The notes: generated by a model from the letters alone, not told the origin. A stretch of DNA of 44,056 bases from an uncultured Collinsella sp. (GCA_902494345.1 CABUSV010000019.1:1-44056), one strand, 5' to 3'. Shown: positions 1 through 8,918, counted from the first letter of the stretch. Translations and numbers: made by a program.

Positions 1-35
1 AAAACAAAACAGCCCAGAGACATAGCCTCTGAGCT
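1..35 (-). terminator. Terminator of tRNA-Val
   Basis: Read on the minus strand, 35-27 pairs with 19-11 in a 9-bp stem (one G-T pair) around a 7-base loop, followed by a T-rich tail at 10-1 (GTTTTGTTTT). It lies directly downstream of the tRNA 3' end. Confidence 0.8.
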
Positions 36-44
36 GCGAACATT

Positions 45-119
45 TGGTGGGCGTTAGAAGATTTGAACTTCTGACCTCTTCCGTGTCAGGGAAGCGCTCT
101 CCCCCTGAGCTAAACGCCC
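45..119 (-). tRNA. tRNA-Val (anticodon GAC)
   Basis: A full cloverleaf reads on the minus strand. The acceptor GGGCGTT pairs with AACGCCC, the D arm carries GCTC/GAGC, and the anticodon stem CTTCC/GGAAG encloses loop CTGACAC, giving anticodon GAC. The T arm contains TTCAAAT. The 3' CCA is encoded at 47-45. It has its own promoter and terminator, so it is a single-gene unit. Confidence 0.95.
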
Positions 120-148
120 GATCAAGGGTGCGCGAATGCGCAGGGAAT

Positions 149-177
149 AATATAGCGGAGCCAGGACCTGGTGGCAA
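149..177 (-). promoter_or_regulatory. Promoter of tRNA-Val
   Basis: On the minus strand a -35 TTGCCA (177-172) and a -10 TATATT (154-149) are separated by 17 bases, about 30 bases before the tRNA. An A/T tract at 182-193, just upstream of the -35, looks like an UP element. Confidence 0.7.
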
Positions 178-411
178 GAGCATTTTTAAAAATCGTTAGC
201 TTGTGGAGTAAGGCTCCGCGTCGATCTTGTCTTTTTAAGAGCTCGTAGCCGTGGTCCGCTTGATGCATAATGCGTTAGTCGATACGTCATGGAGTCGTGG
301 ACGAACGTCATTGACGGATTTGTCTTACCGATAAACGGCCAAGCTGTCACCTTACGTCCTTACCGTGGTAAGGTAAGCCGAATTGTTTCCAGATTGTTTC
401 GGGGGAGTGGA

Positions 412-1434
412 ATGAGCAGAGAGCACGCTGAGCAGCTCGAAAACGCAAAAGCTTCGGTGCCTATGACCGACATTTCGAACGTTGAGGTGCCCGAAGGTAC
501 CGATGAGTTCAGTCGCAGCATTCGTCGCGCGTGGCGTGGACGTCTCAATAATGCCTCGACGCGCAAGATGATAACGGGCGTTCTGGCTACGCTGATGGGC
601 GGTTCGTTTTGGGGCTTCTCGGGCACCAGCGCAAGTTTTCTGTTCGACACCTACCACGTCGACACGCTGTGGCTTATGAGCGTGCGACAGATTCTTGCCG
701 GCCTGCTCTTTATGGCCGTGGTCGTCACGCGCGATCGCACGCGTCTGGTTAAGCTCTGGACCACGCCTGCCGACCGTAAGCAACTTTTGTTCTTTACCGC
801 CTTTGGTCTGCTGTTCAACCAGTTTTGCTATCTTTCGGCCGTGCGCCTGACCAATGCCGGAACTGCGACGGTGCTCCAGTGCCTGCAGCTGGTCATCATT
901 ATGGGCTACACCTGCGTGATCGACCATCGAATGCCTCGCGTACGTGAGACCGTTGGCATTGGGCTGGCCCTGGGCGGCACCTTTTTAATCGCTACCGGCG
1001 GCGACCCGACCAGTCTGAGCATATCGCCGCTTGGCCTGGTCGCAGGCCTTATGTGTGCGGTCAGCGCCGCGTGTATGGCGGTGATTCCCGCCAAGATCCT
1101 ACCCGAATACGGCAGCCCCATCGTCACGGGCTCGGCAATGCTCACGGCGGGCGTGATCTCATGTGTCTTCGTGCAGCCCTGGGCGCATGTGCCGGCACTC
1201 GACGCTGCCGGCGTCGAGGCGCTCGCGGTGTTCGTGGTTATCGGCTCGTTTTTTGCTTACATGCTCTATATGCAGGGCGTTAAGGACATCGGCTCGGTGC
1301 GTGCGAGTCTCATCGGAACCGTGGAGCCCGTCTCGGCGACCATCACCAGCGCCGTTATGCTGGGCACGGTGTTTTTGCCGACCGACCTTATCGGCTTTGC
1401 CATGATCATCGTGATGATGTTCCTCACGGTGTAG
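412..1434 (+). CDS. EamA/DMT-family transporter
   Basis: This is a 340-residue membrane protein of the drug/metabolite transporter superfamily. The first 50 or so residues are hydrophilic. About ten hydrophobic segments then fall in two EamA-like halves, starting near residues 57 (TGVLATLMGGSFWGFSG) and 200 (SPLGLVAGLMCAVSAACM). The second half ends with the usual E-P-V pattern (IGTVEPVSATITSAVML). The ATG at 412 was chosen because GGGGGAG lies 4 bases upstream; the frame is open back to an ATG at 289, but that codon has no ribosome binding site. Such proteins export metabolites or amino acids; the substrate cannot be read from the sequence. A palindrome, CCTTACC-GT-GGTAAGG, lies at 358-373. 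Confidence 0.85.
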   Translation: MSREHAEQLENAKASVPMTDISNVEVPEGTDEFSRSIRRAWRGRLNNASTRKMITGVLATLMGGSFWGFSGTSASFLFDTYHVDTLWLMSVRQILAGLLFMAVVVTRDRTRLVKLWTTPADRKQLLFFTAFGLLFNQFCYLSAVRLTNAGTATVLQCLQLVIIMGYTCVIDHRMPRVRETVGIGLALGGTFLIATGGDPTSLSISPLGLVAGLMCAVSAACMAVIPAKILPEYGSPIVTGSAMLTAGVISCVFVQPWAHVPALDAAGVEALAVFVVIGSFFAYMLYMQGVKDIGSVRASLIGTVEPVSATITSAVMLGTVFLPTDLIGFAMIIVMMFLTV

Positions 1435-1583
1435 CTGGCGCCGCTGCCAAGACGGAAAAGGTGTTGTGCCGCATTTTCGCCAATTGATGTCCGTGTCTGG
1501 AGTTTAGCTGTCGATGCTCAAAATGCCATAAACTAGTAACGTTATGGACTTTTTCATTGCGACTCAATTGCGAGGATTTCTTT

Positions 1584-3896
1584 ATGGCTGGTAATCACTT
1601 TAAGGGCAGCGATAGCGGCCGCCCTGCAGTTCCGCCGCGTCCGAACGGGGCTGGTAAGGCCGGCACGCCGGGCGGCGCTGGACAGGGCGGTTCCGGTAAG
1701 CGCGTGTCCCCGGGCGAGACAGCGATGTTTACCGCTCTGTACGAGCAGTCTCAAAAGGCAAAAAAGACCGGCCGTGCAAGAGGGAATGTCTTTGCGGGCG
1801 GTGCAACCTCCACGTCGCAGCCGAGCGGGGCTCCTTCGGTACCCGCGAACAACGCAGGTGCTGCCAACGCCGCGAATGCCGCCGGCAACGTTAATGCCGA
1901 CAAGGCCGCCAACAATACTCCCTCTGCCGGTGGCGCGGGGCTTACGGGTAACCTTGGCACGATTTACACCGGCGCCTCCGAGACTGGCACGTTCGCCCGC
2001 CTGGATGATAGCGGTGCCGAGTTTGCGGGCTCGGGTTCCAAGGAAGATTATTACGATTTTGGCTTGAACTACGGTGGCGACGCTTCGCCGAGTTCGACCT
2101 CTGACGGTCTGGTCCGTCATCGCCATCGCAAGGGCGAGCGCAAAAAGCGTCACACCGGCGCCATTATTGCCGTTGTAGTCGCGGTGCTTCTCGTTGCGCT
2201 TGGCGCAAGCGGCTTTATGCTGCTTAACTCGGCAAAGACCGTAAAGAGCGAAGCGAAGGAGGCTGTCGAGATCGTCGGTGGCCTTAAGGACAAGGTCACG
2301 TCGGGCGATTTTTCGACGCTGCCTGACGACGCGAAGAAGATCGATGAGCTCTGCGACAGCATGAAGGCGGAGACCTCGAGCCCGCTGTGGACGGCGGCAT
2401 CGTTTATCCCGGTGTATGGCAGTGACATCAACGCAGCCCGCACCATGATCGACGCCCTGTCCGATGTCTCGAGCAACGCGCTGGTTCCCATGGCCGACAA
2501 CCTTTCGCAGGCCACGCCCGGCAAGCTGTTCCAGGACGGCATGATTAACGTGTCCGCGCTGCAGGCGGTCGCCGATTCGCTTTCCAGCAGCTCGAAGGTG
2601 TTCAAGAGCGCCAATGAGAAGATCCAGGGCATTGGCGATACTCATATTTCCCAGGTGACCGAGCTGGTCGATAAGGCCAAGGACGGCTTTGCCACCCTCA
2701 ACGGCGCGGTTGACGCGGCGGAGAAGGTCGCCCCCATCCTTCCCCAGATGCTCGGCGCCAACGGCCAGACGCGCAACTACCTTGTGTACGCCATGAACAA
2801 CGTCGAGATTCGTGCTTGCGGCGGCTTTGGCGGTTCGCAGGGCCTGATTTCGGTCACTGACGGCCAGATGTCGATTGGCGAGTTTGTTCCCCGCATTGGA
2901 CTCAGTGAGGATGAGGCAGTCGAGAGCGTCGACGAAGAGGACGAGGCGCTGTTCGGCAACCACAGTAACCTGTACAACTCGGGCAATACCTATTCGCCTG
3001 ATTGGCCCCGCAACTCGCAGCGTGTCGCCGCGCTGTGGAAGTCCCAGTATGGACAGGACGTTGATGGCGTCATCGGTATCGACCCGGTGTTCCTGCAGTA
3101 TCTGCTGGGCCTGGTCGGTAACGTGTCGCTGCCCGACGGAACGGTTGTCGACGGCACCAACGCCGCAAAGGTCCTCATGCACGATGTGTACTGGAACTAT
3201 CCGGTCGAGGAGTCGGACGGCATCTTTGCATCCGTCGCCAGCGCTGCCTTCGACAAGATCCTTGGCGGTATCGGCGATGTCGATGTTGCGAAGCTTGTCA
3301 GCGCCGTTGAGCGCGGTGCCGAAGAGGGCCGCCTGATCGCTTGGATGAGAAACGATGATGAGCAGAATGCCATCAAAGAGACGGGCATTGACGCTTCGCT
3401 GCCCGATCCGGATGATCCGAGTGCCGATCCCGTTGCCGGCGTTTACTTTAACAACCTGAGCTTCTCCAAGCTCGACTGGTATCTGAACGCCGACACGCAG
3501 ATTGGCCAGGGCGTGAAGAACGGCGACGGCACGTGCTCCTATCGCATCACCGTTACCCTGACGAACATCATGACGCAGGAGGAGGCCGGCAAGCTGCCCG
3601 ACTACGTCGCGGCGAGCGCGCCCGATGCCGCGCGCGACGACGAGCGTCTGAATGTCTCACTGTTTGCCCCGACGGGCGGCAACATCAGTGACCTTACGGT
3701 TGAGGGCACCCAGTTTGGTCTTGGCGCCGCTACGTGGCATGGAATCCCCTTCTATTCGGGTACCGTTGACCTGCATGCTGGCGAGACGACGACGATCACG
3801 TATACGCTGACCACGTCGGCCGAGGCGGGGGACAAGCCGCTTACACTGCGTCAGACTCCTACATGCCAGGCGGCTCGCGACAGCGCGTCGGCGTAG
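1584..3896 (+). CDS. DUF4012 domain membrane protein
   Basis: The protein has 770 residues. A long Ala/Gly/Asn-rich, disordered cytoplasmic N-terminus (about 1-185) ends in a basic stretch. One membrane segment follows at about 190-215 (AIIAVVVAVLLVALGASGF), then a large external region. The part near residue 395 (NYLVYAMNNVEIRACGGFGG) is the hallmark of DUF4012, a family linked to the cell surface and polysaccharide genes in actinobacteria but with no proven activity. The start is the ATG at 1584, with GAGGA 7 bases upstream; the frame is open to a TTG at 1557 that lacks a good site. A strong terminator follows, so it is probably transcribed alone. Function unknown. Confidence 0.85.
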   Translation: MAGNHFKGSDSGRPAVPPRPNGAGKAGTPGGAGQGGSGKRVSPGETAMFTALYEQSQKAKKTGRARGNVFAGGATSTSQPSGAPSVPANNAGAANAANAAGNVNADKAANNTPSAGGAGLTGNLGTIYTGASETGTFARLDDSGAEFAGSGSKEDYYDFGLNYGGDASPSSTSDGLVRHRHRKGERKKRHTGAIIAVVVAVLLVALGASGFMLLNSAKTVKSEAKEAVEIVGGLKDKVTSGDFSTLPDDAKKIDELCDSMKAETSSPLWTAASFIPVYGSDINAARTMIDALSDVSSNALVPMADNLSQATPGKLFQDGMINVSALQAVADSLSSSSKVFKSANEKIQGIGDTHISQVTELVDKAKDGFATLNGAVDAAEKVAPILPQMLGANGQTRNYLVYAMNNVEIRACGGFGGSQGLISVTDGQMSIGEFVPRIGLSEDEAVESVDEEDEALFGNHSNLYNSGNTYSPDWPRNSQRVAALWKSQYGQDVDGVIGIDPVFLQYLLGLVGNVSLPDGTVVDGTNAAKVLMHDVYWNYPVEESDGIFASVASAAFDKILGGIGDVDVAKLVSAVERGAEEGRLIAWMRNDDEQNAIKETGIDASLPDPDDPSADPVAGVYFNNLSFSKLDWYLNADTQIGQGVKNGDGTCSYRITVTLTNIMTQEEAGKLPDYVAASAPDAARDDERLNVSLFAPTGGNISDLTVEGTQFGLGAATWHGIPFYSGTVDLHAGETTTITYTLTTSAEAGDKPLTLRQTPTCQAARDSASA

Positions 3897-3933
3897 GGTT
3901 TTTCTGGTAGTGCAGATAATCGAGTACCATTTT

Positions 3934-3967
3934 GGGGCGGACAGGCAATCTGTCCGCCCCTATTTTG
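3934..3967 (+). terminator. Terminator between the DUF4012 gene and glmM
   Basis: A perfect 11-bp stem, GGGGCGGACAG/CTGTCCGCCCC, with loop GCAAT is followed by TATTTTG. Its tail runs straight into the ribosome binding site of glmM, so glmM transcription either reads through it or starts nearby. Confidence 0.75.
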
Positions 3968-3979
3968 TAAGGAGAGCGC

Positions 3980-5311
3980 ATGAAGTACTTTGGCACCGAC
4001 GGCTTTCGCGGTGAGGCCAACGTTGGGCTGACGGTAGAGCACGCTTATAAGATTGGCCGTTTTGCGGGCTGGTATTACGGCGCCAACCGCAGTGCTAAGG
4101 CGCGCGTCATCGTGGGCAAGGACACACGCCGCTCGAGCTATATGTTCGAGGCGGCGCTGGTGAGCGGCCTGGTCGCGAGCGGTGCGGATGCCTATATGCT
4201 GCACGTGATCCCCACGCCGGGCGTGGCGCATCAGACCGTGGAGGGCTGCTTCGATTGCGGCATCATGATCAGCGCGAGCCACAACCCGTTTTGCGATAAC
4301 GGCATTAAGCTCGTTAACAGCGACGGTTTTAAGATGGACGAGGACGTACTGGAGCTTATCGAAGACTACATCGATGGCAAGAGCGAGGTGCCGCTGGCAA
4401 CGGGCAATCACATCGGCGCCACGGTGGACTACATGCAGGGCCGCAACCGCTACATTGCTTCGCTCATCGCCAGCGCGAACTTTTCGCTGCAGGGCGTCAA
4501 GATCGGTATTGACTGCGCCAACGGCTCGGCTTCCTCGGTGGCCAAGCCGGTGTTTGACGCGCTCGGCGCCGACGTGCGCGTGATCAATGCCGCGCCCGAT
4601 GGTTTTAACATCAACGTCGACTGCGGCTCCACGCATATGGAGCGCCTACAACGCCACGTGGTGGAGCAGGGCCTGGACGTGGGCTTTGCCTACGACGGCG
4701 ATGCCGACCGCTGCCTGGCCGTGGATGAGCGCGGTCGCGTGGTAGACGGCGACCAGATCCTGTACGTGTGCGGCGTGTATCTGAACAAGCACGGGCGACT
4801 CTCGGGCGGTACCGTGGTGCCGACGATTGCCAGCAACTTTGGCCTGGTCAAGTCGCTGGAGCTTGCCGGTCTGAGCGCCGTGACCAGCGGCGTGGGCGAC
4901 CGTCACGTGTATGCCAAGATGCGCGAGGGCGGCTACAGCTTGGGCGGCGAGCAGACGGGCCATACGATCTTTGGCGATATCGAGCGCACGGGCGACGGCA
5001 TTATGACTTCGCTGCGCGTGATGGAAGTGATTCGTGCCGAGCGCGAGACGCTCTCGCAGCTCACGGCTCCGTGCAAGCTGCTGCCGCAGGCGCAGGTGGC
5101 CGTGCACGTGGCGGACAAGGACGCCGCGCTCGAGAACATGGGCGTGCAGAACGCCATCGCCGAGGCCGAGGCCGCGCTGGCAGGCGAGGGCCGCGTACTG
5201 GTGCGCAAGAGCGGAACCGAGTCGGTGATCCGCGTTTTGGCCGAAGCCCCCGACCAAGCCGCCGCCGACGCCGCCATGAAGCGCATCGCAAGCGCTCTGG
5301 AAGCTTTTTAG
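3980..5311 (+). CDS. glmM: Phosphoglucosamine mutase
   Basis: GlmM converts glucosamine-6-phosphate to glucosamine-1-phosphate in the cytoplasm, an early step towards UDP-GlcNAc for peptidoglycan. At 443 residues it is the normal family length. The active-site phosphoserine is Ser100 in MISASHNPF, the Mg2+-binding loop is YDGDADRC near residue 237, the sugar-binding loop is GGEQTG near 322, and the C-terminal phosphate-binding loop is RKSGTES near 415. The N-terminal MKYFGTDGFRG is typical of the bacterial family. The start has AAGGAGAG 5 bases upstream. A 13-bp perfect hairpin begins on the stop codon. Confidence 0.97.
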   Translation: MKYFGTDGFRGEANVGLTVEHAYKIGRFAGWYYGANRSAKARVIVGKDTRRSSYMFEAALVSGLVASGADAYMLHVIPTPGVAHQTVEGCFDCGIMISASHNPFCDNGIKLVNSDGFKMDEDVLELIEDYIDGKSEVPLATGNHIGATVDYMQGRNRYIASLIASANFSLQGVKIGIDCANGSASSVAKPVFDALGADVRVINAAPDGFNINVDCGSTHMERLQRHVVEQGLDVGFAYDGDADRCLAVDERGRVVDGDQILYVCGVYLNKHGRLSGGTVVPTIASNFGLVKSLELAGLSAVTSGVGDRHVYAKMREGGYSLGGEQTGHTIFGDIERTGDGIMTSLRVMEVIRAERETLSQLTAPCKLLPQAQVAVHVADKDAALENMGVQNAIAEAEAALAGEGRVLVRKSGTESVIRVLAEAPDQAAADAAMKRIASALEAF

Positions 5312-5339
5312 TTACGCGGTTTTACCAAACCGCGTAACT
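5310..5339 (+). other. Perfect 13-bp hairpin on the glmM stop codon
   Basis: AGTTACGCGGTTT (5310-5322) pairs perfectly with AAACCGCGTAACT (5327-5339) around loop TACC, and begins within the TAG stop. There is no T tract after it, so it is more likely an RNA stability or 3'-end hairpin than a terminator. Confidence 0.5.
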
Positions 5340-5386
5340 GCTCGACGCTGCAAACGGCCCCAAGCGGCAGTCTGACGTTCAATTTC

Positions 5387-5421
5387 AAGGGCGCGACCAG
5401 AAGGTCAGCGCCCTTTCATTT
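5387..5421 (+). terminator. Likely terminator downstream of glmM
   Basis: AAGGGCGC and GCGCCCTT pair, the stem continues through ACC/GGT with small bulges and an AGAA loop, and the tail is TTTCATTT. It lies about 75 bases after the glmM stop. Confidence 0.55.
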
Positions 5422-5513
5422 CACGTCACCTTGCTCGCTTAGGGTCGTTTTCGCTGACGTTGCCAAGACATTAGCGTCAACGAACTAGTCATTGGGTACC
5501 TAGTTATTGGGTG

Positions 5514-5554
5514 AAAAAAGGGGACGCTGCGGATTGGTTCCGCGGCGCCCCCTT
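5514..5554 (-). terminator. Terminator of the M32 carboxypeptidase gene
   Basis: On the minus strand a GC-rich stem (AGGGGGCGC...GCGTCCCCT, with inner GCGG/CCGC) ends in TTTTTT at 5519-5514. It lies 24 bases after the stop codon. Confidence 0.85.
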
Positions 5555-5577
5555 TGCGTTGGCGTGTCGGTTATGCC

Positions 5578-7152
5578 TTACAGCTCGTAGAGCGTGGTGA
5601 ACTTGTCCTGCAGGTAGCTGCAGTAGTAGCGGGCATCGAACGCCATGCCGCAGGCGCCCTTGATGAGCTCCGGCGCGTCCTTGGCGCGGCCCCACTGCCA
5701 AATGCGCTCGCCCAGCCAGGCGCGGACGGGCGCCAGGTCGCCGCTCGCACAGGCGCCGTTAAGGTCGACACCGTCGCGGCACATGGCCGGCACAAACATG
5801 GCATCGTAGGCACTGCCCAGCGCATACGTAGGGAAGTAGCCAAACGAGCCGCCGCTCCAGTGCGTATCCTGCAGGCAACCACGCGTGTCGTCGGGAACGG
5901 AAATGCCCAGGTACTCGTTCATAAAGCGATTCCAAAGCGCGGGGATGTCCTTGGCCGTGGCCTCGCCGGCAAACAGCATGCGCTCGATCTCGTAGCGCAC
6001 CATAACGTGCAGCGGATAGGTGAGCTCGTCGGCCTCGGTGCGGATCAGCGAAGGCTGCGCGATGTTCACGGCGTGGTAGAGCGTGTCCTCGTCGACGTCG
6101 CCGTAGACCTCGGGTGCGTGGCGGCGCAGCACCTCGAGCAGCGGTCCCATAAAGGCGCGGCTGCGACCCACGGTGTTCTCGAAAAAGCGGCTCTGGCTCT
6201 CGTGGATGCCCATGGAGGTGCCACCCTCCAGGCACGTGCGCGCATAGGCGGGGTTCACGCCCAGCTCGTACATGGCGTGACCTGCCTCATGGATGATGCT
6301 GAAGACGTTGGAGATACAGTCGTTCTCGTAGATGTGCGTCGCGATGCGCGCATCGCCCACGGCAAAGCCCTCGCTAAACGGATGCTCGGTAAAGGCAAGC
6401 GTGGTGTCGTCCAGGTTCAGGCCGACGAGCTTCATGAGGTCGAAGCTCATGGCGCGCTGGGCGGCCTCGGGCACGCGGGCGTGCAAAAAGTCGGCAGCGG
6501 GCTGCTGGCCGCGCTCGCCGATGGCGTGCACGAGCGGCACGACCGTCGCCTTGACCTCATCGCAAAACGCATCGAAGCTCTTGGCGGAAAGGCCGCGCTC
6601 GTACTGGTCGAGCCAAACATCGTATGGGTCGCGCTTGGGGTCCATGAGCTCGGCCTGATGCTTAAGTTGGGCGACGATTCTATCCACATAGGGCTCAAAG
6701 CTCGCCCAGTCATTGGCCGTCTTGGCTTTGTGCCACACGGCATCGGCCTCGCAGGTGAGCCTGGTCCAGGCCTCGGCCTCCTCGGTGGGGATGACGCTTG
6801 CCTCGCGCTGGTCACGGCCGAGCACGCGGATCTCGTCGAGCAGCTGCGGGTCGTTGATCTTGCCGCCGACGACGGTCTCGCGTGCCAGCGAACGTACAAG
6901 TTCGACAGACTTTTCGCTGGTCAGGAGCTTATGGTGCTCGCCGGCAAGGGTGCCCATGGCGTCGGCACGGGCGGCGGCACCGTTGGCGGGAGCAATGGTC
7001 GCGCCGTCAAACTCGGCAATCTTGAGCAGGTACTCGCGGGTCCACAGTTTGCCTTCGAGCTTGCGGAATTTTTTGACGGCCTTATCGACCTTCATGCCTT
7101 TGGGCGTCTTGCCCGCTGCGGGCTTGGCCTTCTTATCGTGCTTCTTTTCCAT
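5578..7152 (-). CDS. Carboxypeptidase M32 (thermostable carboxypeptidase 1 family)
   Basis: This is a 524-residue cytoplasmic metallocarboxypeptidase that trims C-terminal residues from peptides. The zinc site is the HEAGH motif at residues 288-292 (IHEAGHAMYELG). Downstream are the family blocks GTSMGIHESQSRFFEN and ALWNRFMNEYLGI. The N-terminal 25 residues are Lys-rich and low-complexity (EKKHDKKAKPAAGKTPKG), which is unusual for the family. The start is the ATG at 7152, with AAGGA 6 bases upstream; the open frame extends 15 codons further without a ribosome binding site. It is a single gene convergent with glmM and divergent from pheS. Confidence 0.93.
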   Translation of the reverse strand: MEKKHDKKAKPAAGKTPKGMKVDKAVKKFRKLEGKLWTREYLLKIAEFDGATIAPANGAAARADAMGTLAGEHHKLLTSEKSVELVRSLARETVVGGKINDPQLLDEIRVLGRDQREASVIPTEEAEAWTRLTCEADAVWHKAKTANDWASFEPYVDRIVAQLKHQAELMDPKRDPYDVWLDQYERGLSAKSFDAFCDEVKATVVPLVHAIGERGQQPAADFLHARVPEAAQRAMSFDLMKLVGLNLDDTTLAFTEHPFSEGFAVGDARIATHIYENDCISNVFSIIHEAGHAMYELGVNPAYARTCLEGGTSMGIHESQSRFFENTVGRSRAFMGPLLEVLRRHAPEVYGDVDEDTLYHAVNIAQPSLIRTEADELTYPLHVMVRYEIERMLFAGEATAKDIPALWNRFMNEYLGISVPDDTRGCLQDTHWSGGSFGYFPTYALGSAYDAMFVPAMCRDGVDLNGACASGDLAPVRAWLGERIWQWGRAKDAPELIKGACGMAFDARYYCSYLQDKFTTLYEL

Positions 7153-7292
7153 ACCATATCCTTGATCTCGCGAGCCGAACGCCACGGCTGGGCGCACGGC
7201 CAGTTTGCACAGCTACCTGCCTTGTACCCAGCACGAACAAAACGGAACGCGGCGATACGCCCACACAATGTGGTATCCTATAGCCCAATGCG

Positions 7293-7571
7293 TTGACGGA
7301 GAGGGTTTTGCCCGCCGCGTCGCCGGCAAGAGAGGGAAGGTCATGGGCTGCAAGCCTTCCTGCGGTGGCAAGGGCCAAGCGTTCACTCCCGAGCAGCGAC
7401 CTCAACGGGCACGCGGCCGGCGGCGGCGATGTCCCCAGTAGGGAAGCCGTGAGCCTCGCGACAAGGGGCAAAGAGTGGGCGCGGCGGGCCAGACATCCGC
7501 CGGGTCAAACAAGGTGGTACCGCGGAATTCAACCGTCCTTGGGCAATGCACATGCCCGAGGACGGTTTTTT
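7293..7571 (+). promoter_or_regulatory. T-box riboswitch (tRNA-Phe specific)
   Basis: This leader before pheST contains the conserved T-box sequence AAGGTGGTACCGCG at 7511-7524, then a strong terminator. The 14 bases of the T box would pair to form the antiterminator when uncharged tRNA binds. A UUC codon followed by A at 7382-7385 sits just before CTCC, which can pair with GGAG at 7298-7301 at the base of Stem I; it is a good candidate for the specifier and would select tRNA-Phe (anticodon GAA). The Stem I boundaries are estimated. The downstream genes encode both subunits of Phe-tRNA synthetase, which agrees. Confidence 0.9.
7533..7571 (+). terminator. Regulated terminator of the pheS T-box
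   Basis: CCGTCCTTGGGC pairs with GCCCGAGGACGG (one T-G pair) around loop AATGCACAT, followed by TTTTTT. It directly follows the T-box sequence, whose antiterminator would compete with this stem. Confidence 0.9.
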
Positions 7572-7657
7572 GTTACCGAACCGGGCCGCGTTTTCGCAAC
7601 GTCAGACGGCGGCAGCCGCCTCGGCAAGCGGGGAGCGCGAGAGACGAAAGGGAAGAC

Positions 7658-8734
7658 ATGAGTCTGATTGATGATCTGGTCAAACTCGAGGAAGAGGCCA
7701 AGGAGCTCGTCGCAGGCGCCGACGACGCCGCAAAGCTCGAGGCCGCGCGCGTTGAGCTGCTCGGCCGCAAGGGCCGCATCACCGGCCTGATGCGCATGAT
7801 GGGCAAGCTCGCCCCCGAGGATCGTCCCGTGATGGGCAAGCGCGCCAACGAGATGCGCCAGCTGATCGAGGGCATGCTCGACGAGCGCACCACCGAGATG
7901 AAGGCCGCCGCCCTCAAGCACGCACTCGAGCACGAGGCCGTCGACATCACGCTACCGGGTATCCGTCCGCAGATCGGCCACCAGCACCTGATCAAGCAGA
8001 TCATCGAGGAGGCCGAGGACATCTTCTGCGGCATCGGCTACACCGTCGAGTCTGGCCCCATGGTCGACACCTCCTATTACAACTTCACCGCGCTCAACGC
8101 CCCCATGGATCACCCGAGCCGCTCGGCCCGCGATACCTTCTATGTGGTCGACAACAACCCCGGCAGCGTCGCGCACCCCGAGGCTCACGCCCACGGCGAG
8201 TCCGACGTGCTGCTGCGCACCCAGACCTCGGGCGTGCAGATCCACACCATGGAGTCGCAGAAGCCGCCCATCTACATGATCTGCCCGGGCACCGTCTACC
8301 GTCCCGACACGGCCGACGCCTGCCACCTGCCGCAGTTCAACCAGATCGAGGGCCTGGTCGTCGACGAGGGCATCACCTTTGGCGACCTCAAGGGCACGCT
8401 CGACTACTTTGTTAAGTGCATGTTTGGCGAGGACCGCAAGACGCGTTACCGCCCGCACTTCTTCCCCTTCACCGAGCCGAGCTGCGAGGTAGACGTGAGC
8501 TGCCACGTGTGCGGCGGCAAGGGCTGCAACTTCTGCAAGCACAGCGGCTGGATCGAGATTCTGGGCTGCGGCATGGTCGACCCCAACGTCCTGATTAACT
8601 GCGGCATCGACCCCGAGAAGTACACCGGCTTCGCCTTTGGTATTGGCGCCGAGCGCGTCGCGGCCCTGCGCTACGACCTGCCCGACCTGCGCACGCTCAT
8701 GACAGGCGATATGCGCTTCCTGAACCAATTTTAG
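7658..8734 (+). CDS. pheS: Phenylalanyl-tRNA synthetase alpha subunit
   Basis: PheS is the catalytic class II subunit of the alpha2-beta2 enzyme that charges tRNA-Phe. The 358-residue protein has an N-terminal coiled coil that binds tRNA (about 1-90). The catalytic core follows, with motif 2 around residues 205-225 (GTVYRPDTADACHLPQFNQ) and motif 3 near the C-terminus (FGIGAERVAALRY). A four-cysteine cluster (CHVCGGKGCNFC) sits near residue 285 and resembles a zinc knuckle, seen in many PheS proteins. The start at 7658 has AAGGGAAG 2-3 bases upstream; the frame is open into the T-box, but nothing there is protein-like. It is controlled by the T-box leader. Confidence 0.97.
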   Translation: MSLIDDLVKLEEEAKELVAGADDAAKLEAARVELLGRKGRITGLMRMMGKLAPEDRPVMGKRANEMRQLIEGMLDERTTEMKAAALKHALEHEAVDITLPGIRPQIGHQHLIKQIIEEAEDIFCGIGYTVESGPMVDTSYYNFTALNAPMDHPSRSARDTFYVVDNNPGSVAHPEAHAHGESDVLLRTQTSGVQIHTMESQKPPIYMICPGTVYRPDTADACHLPQFNQIEGLVVDEGITFGDLKGTLDYFVKCMFGEDRKTRYRPHFFPFTEPSCEVDVSCHVCGGKGCNFCKHSGWIEILGCGMVDPNVLINCGIDPEKYTGFAFGIGAERVAALRYDLPDLRTLMTGDMRFLNQF

Positions 8735-8780
8735 GCTGCGGCTTGCCCAAGCACGGCACCTCGGCGCTCATTCGTCGCTT

Positions 8781-8796
8781 GCGTACCAAAGTACGC
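8781..8796 (+). other. Hairpin in the pheS-pheT gap
   Basis: GCGTAC-CAAA-GTACGC forms a 6-bp hairpin, flanked by CGC/GCG that could extend it, in the middle of the 184-base gap between pheS and pheT. There is no T tract, so it should not stop transcription. The flank shares TCGGGCC and GGACAACC with the sequence after the Ca2+ ATPase gene (21440-21460). Confidence 0.4.
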
Positions 8797-8918
8797 GGCG
8801 CTCCTCTTTCGGGCCGATCTGCCGCACTTGGACAACCCTCGCTTTGTAAGGAATGTTCACAAAGTTGAAGTTTCCACCTGCATCTCTTCGCAGGCTTTCA
8901 GTATGAAAGGAGAGCTAG

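Noticed and set aside
5554..7296. 580-codon plus-strand open frame opposite the M32 carboxypeptidase
   Set aside because: It is an antisense shadow. The minus-strand gene has HEAGH and family motifs, a ribosome binding site and a terminator.
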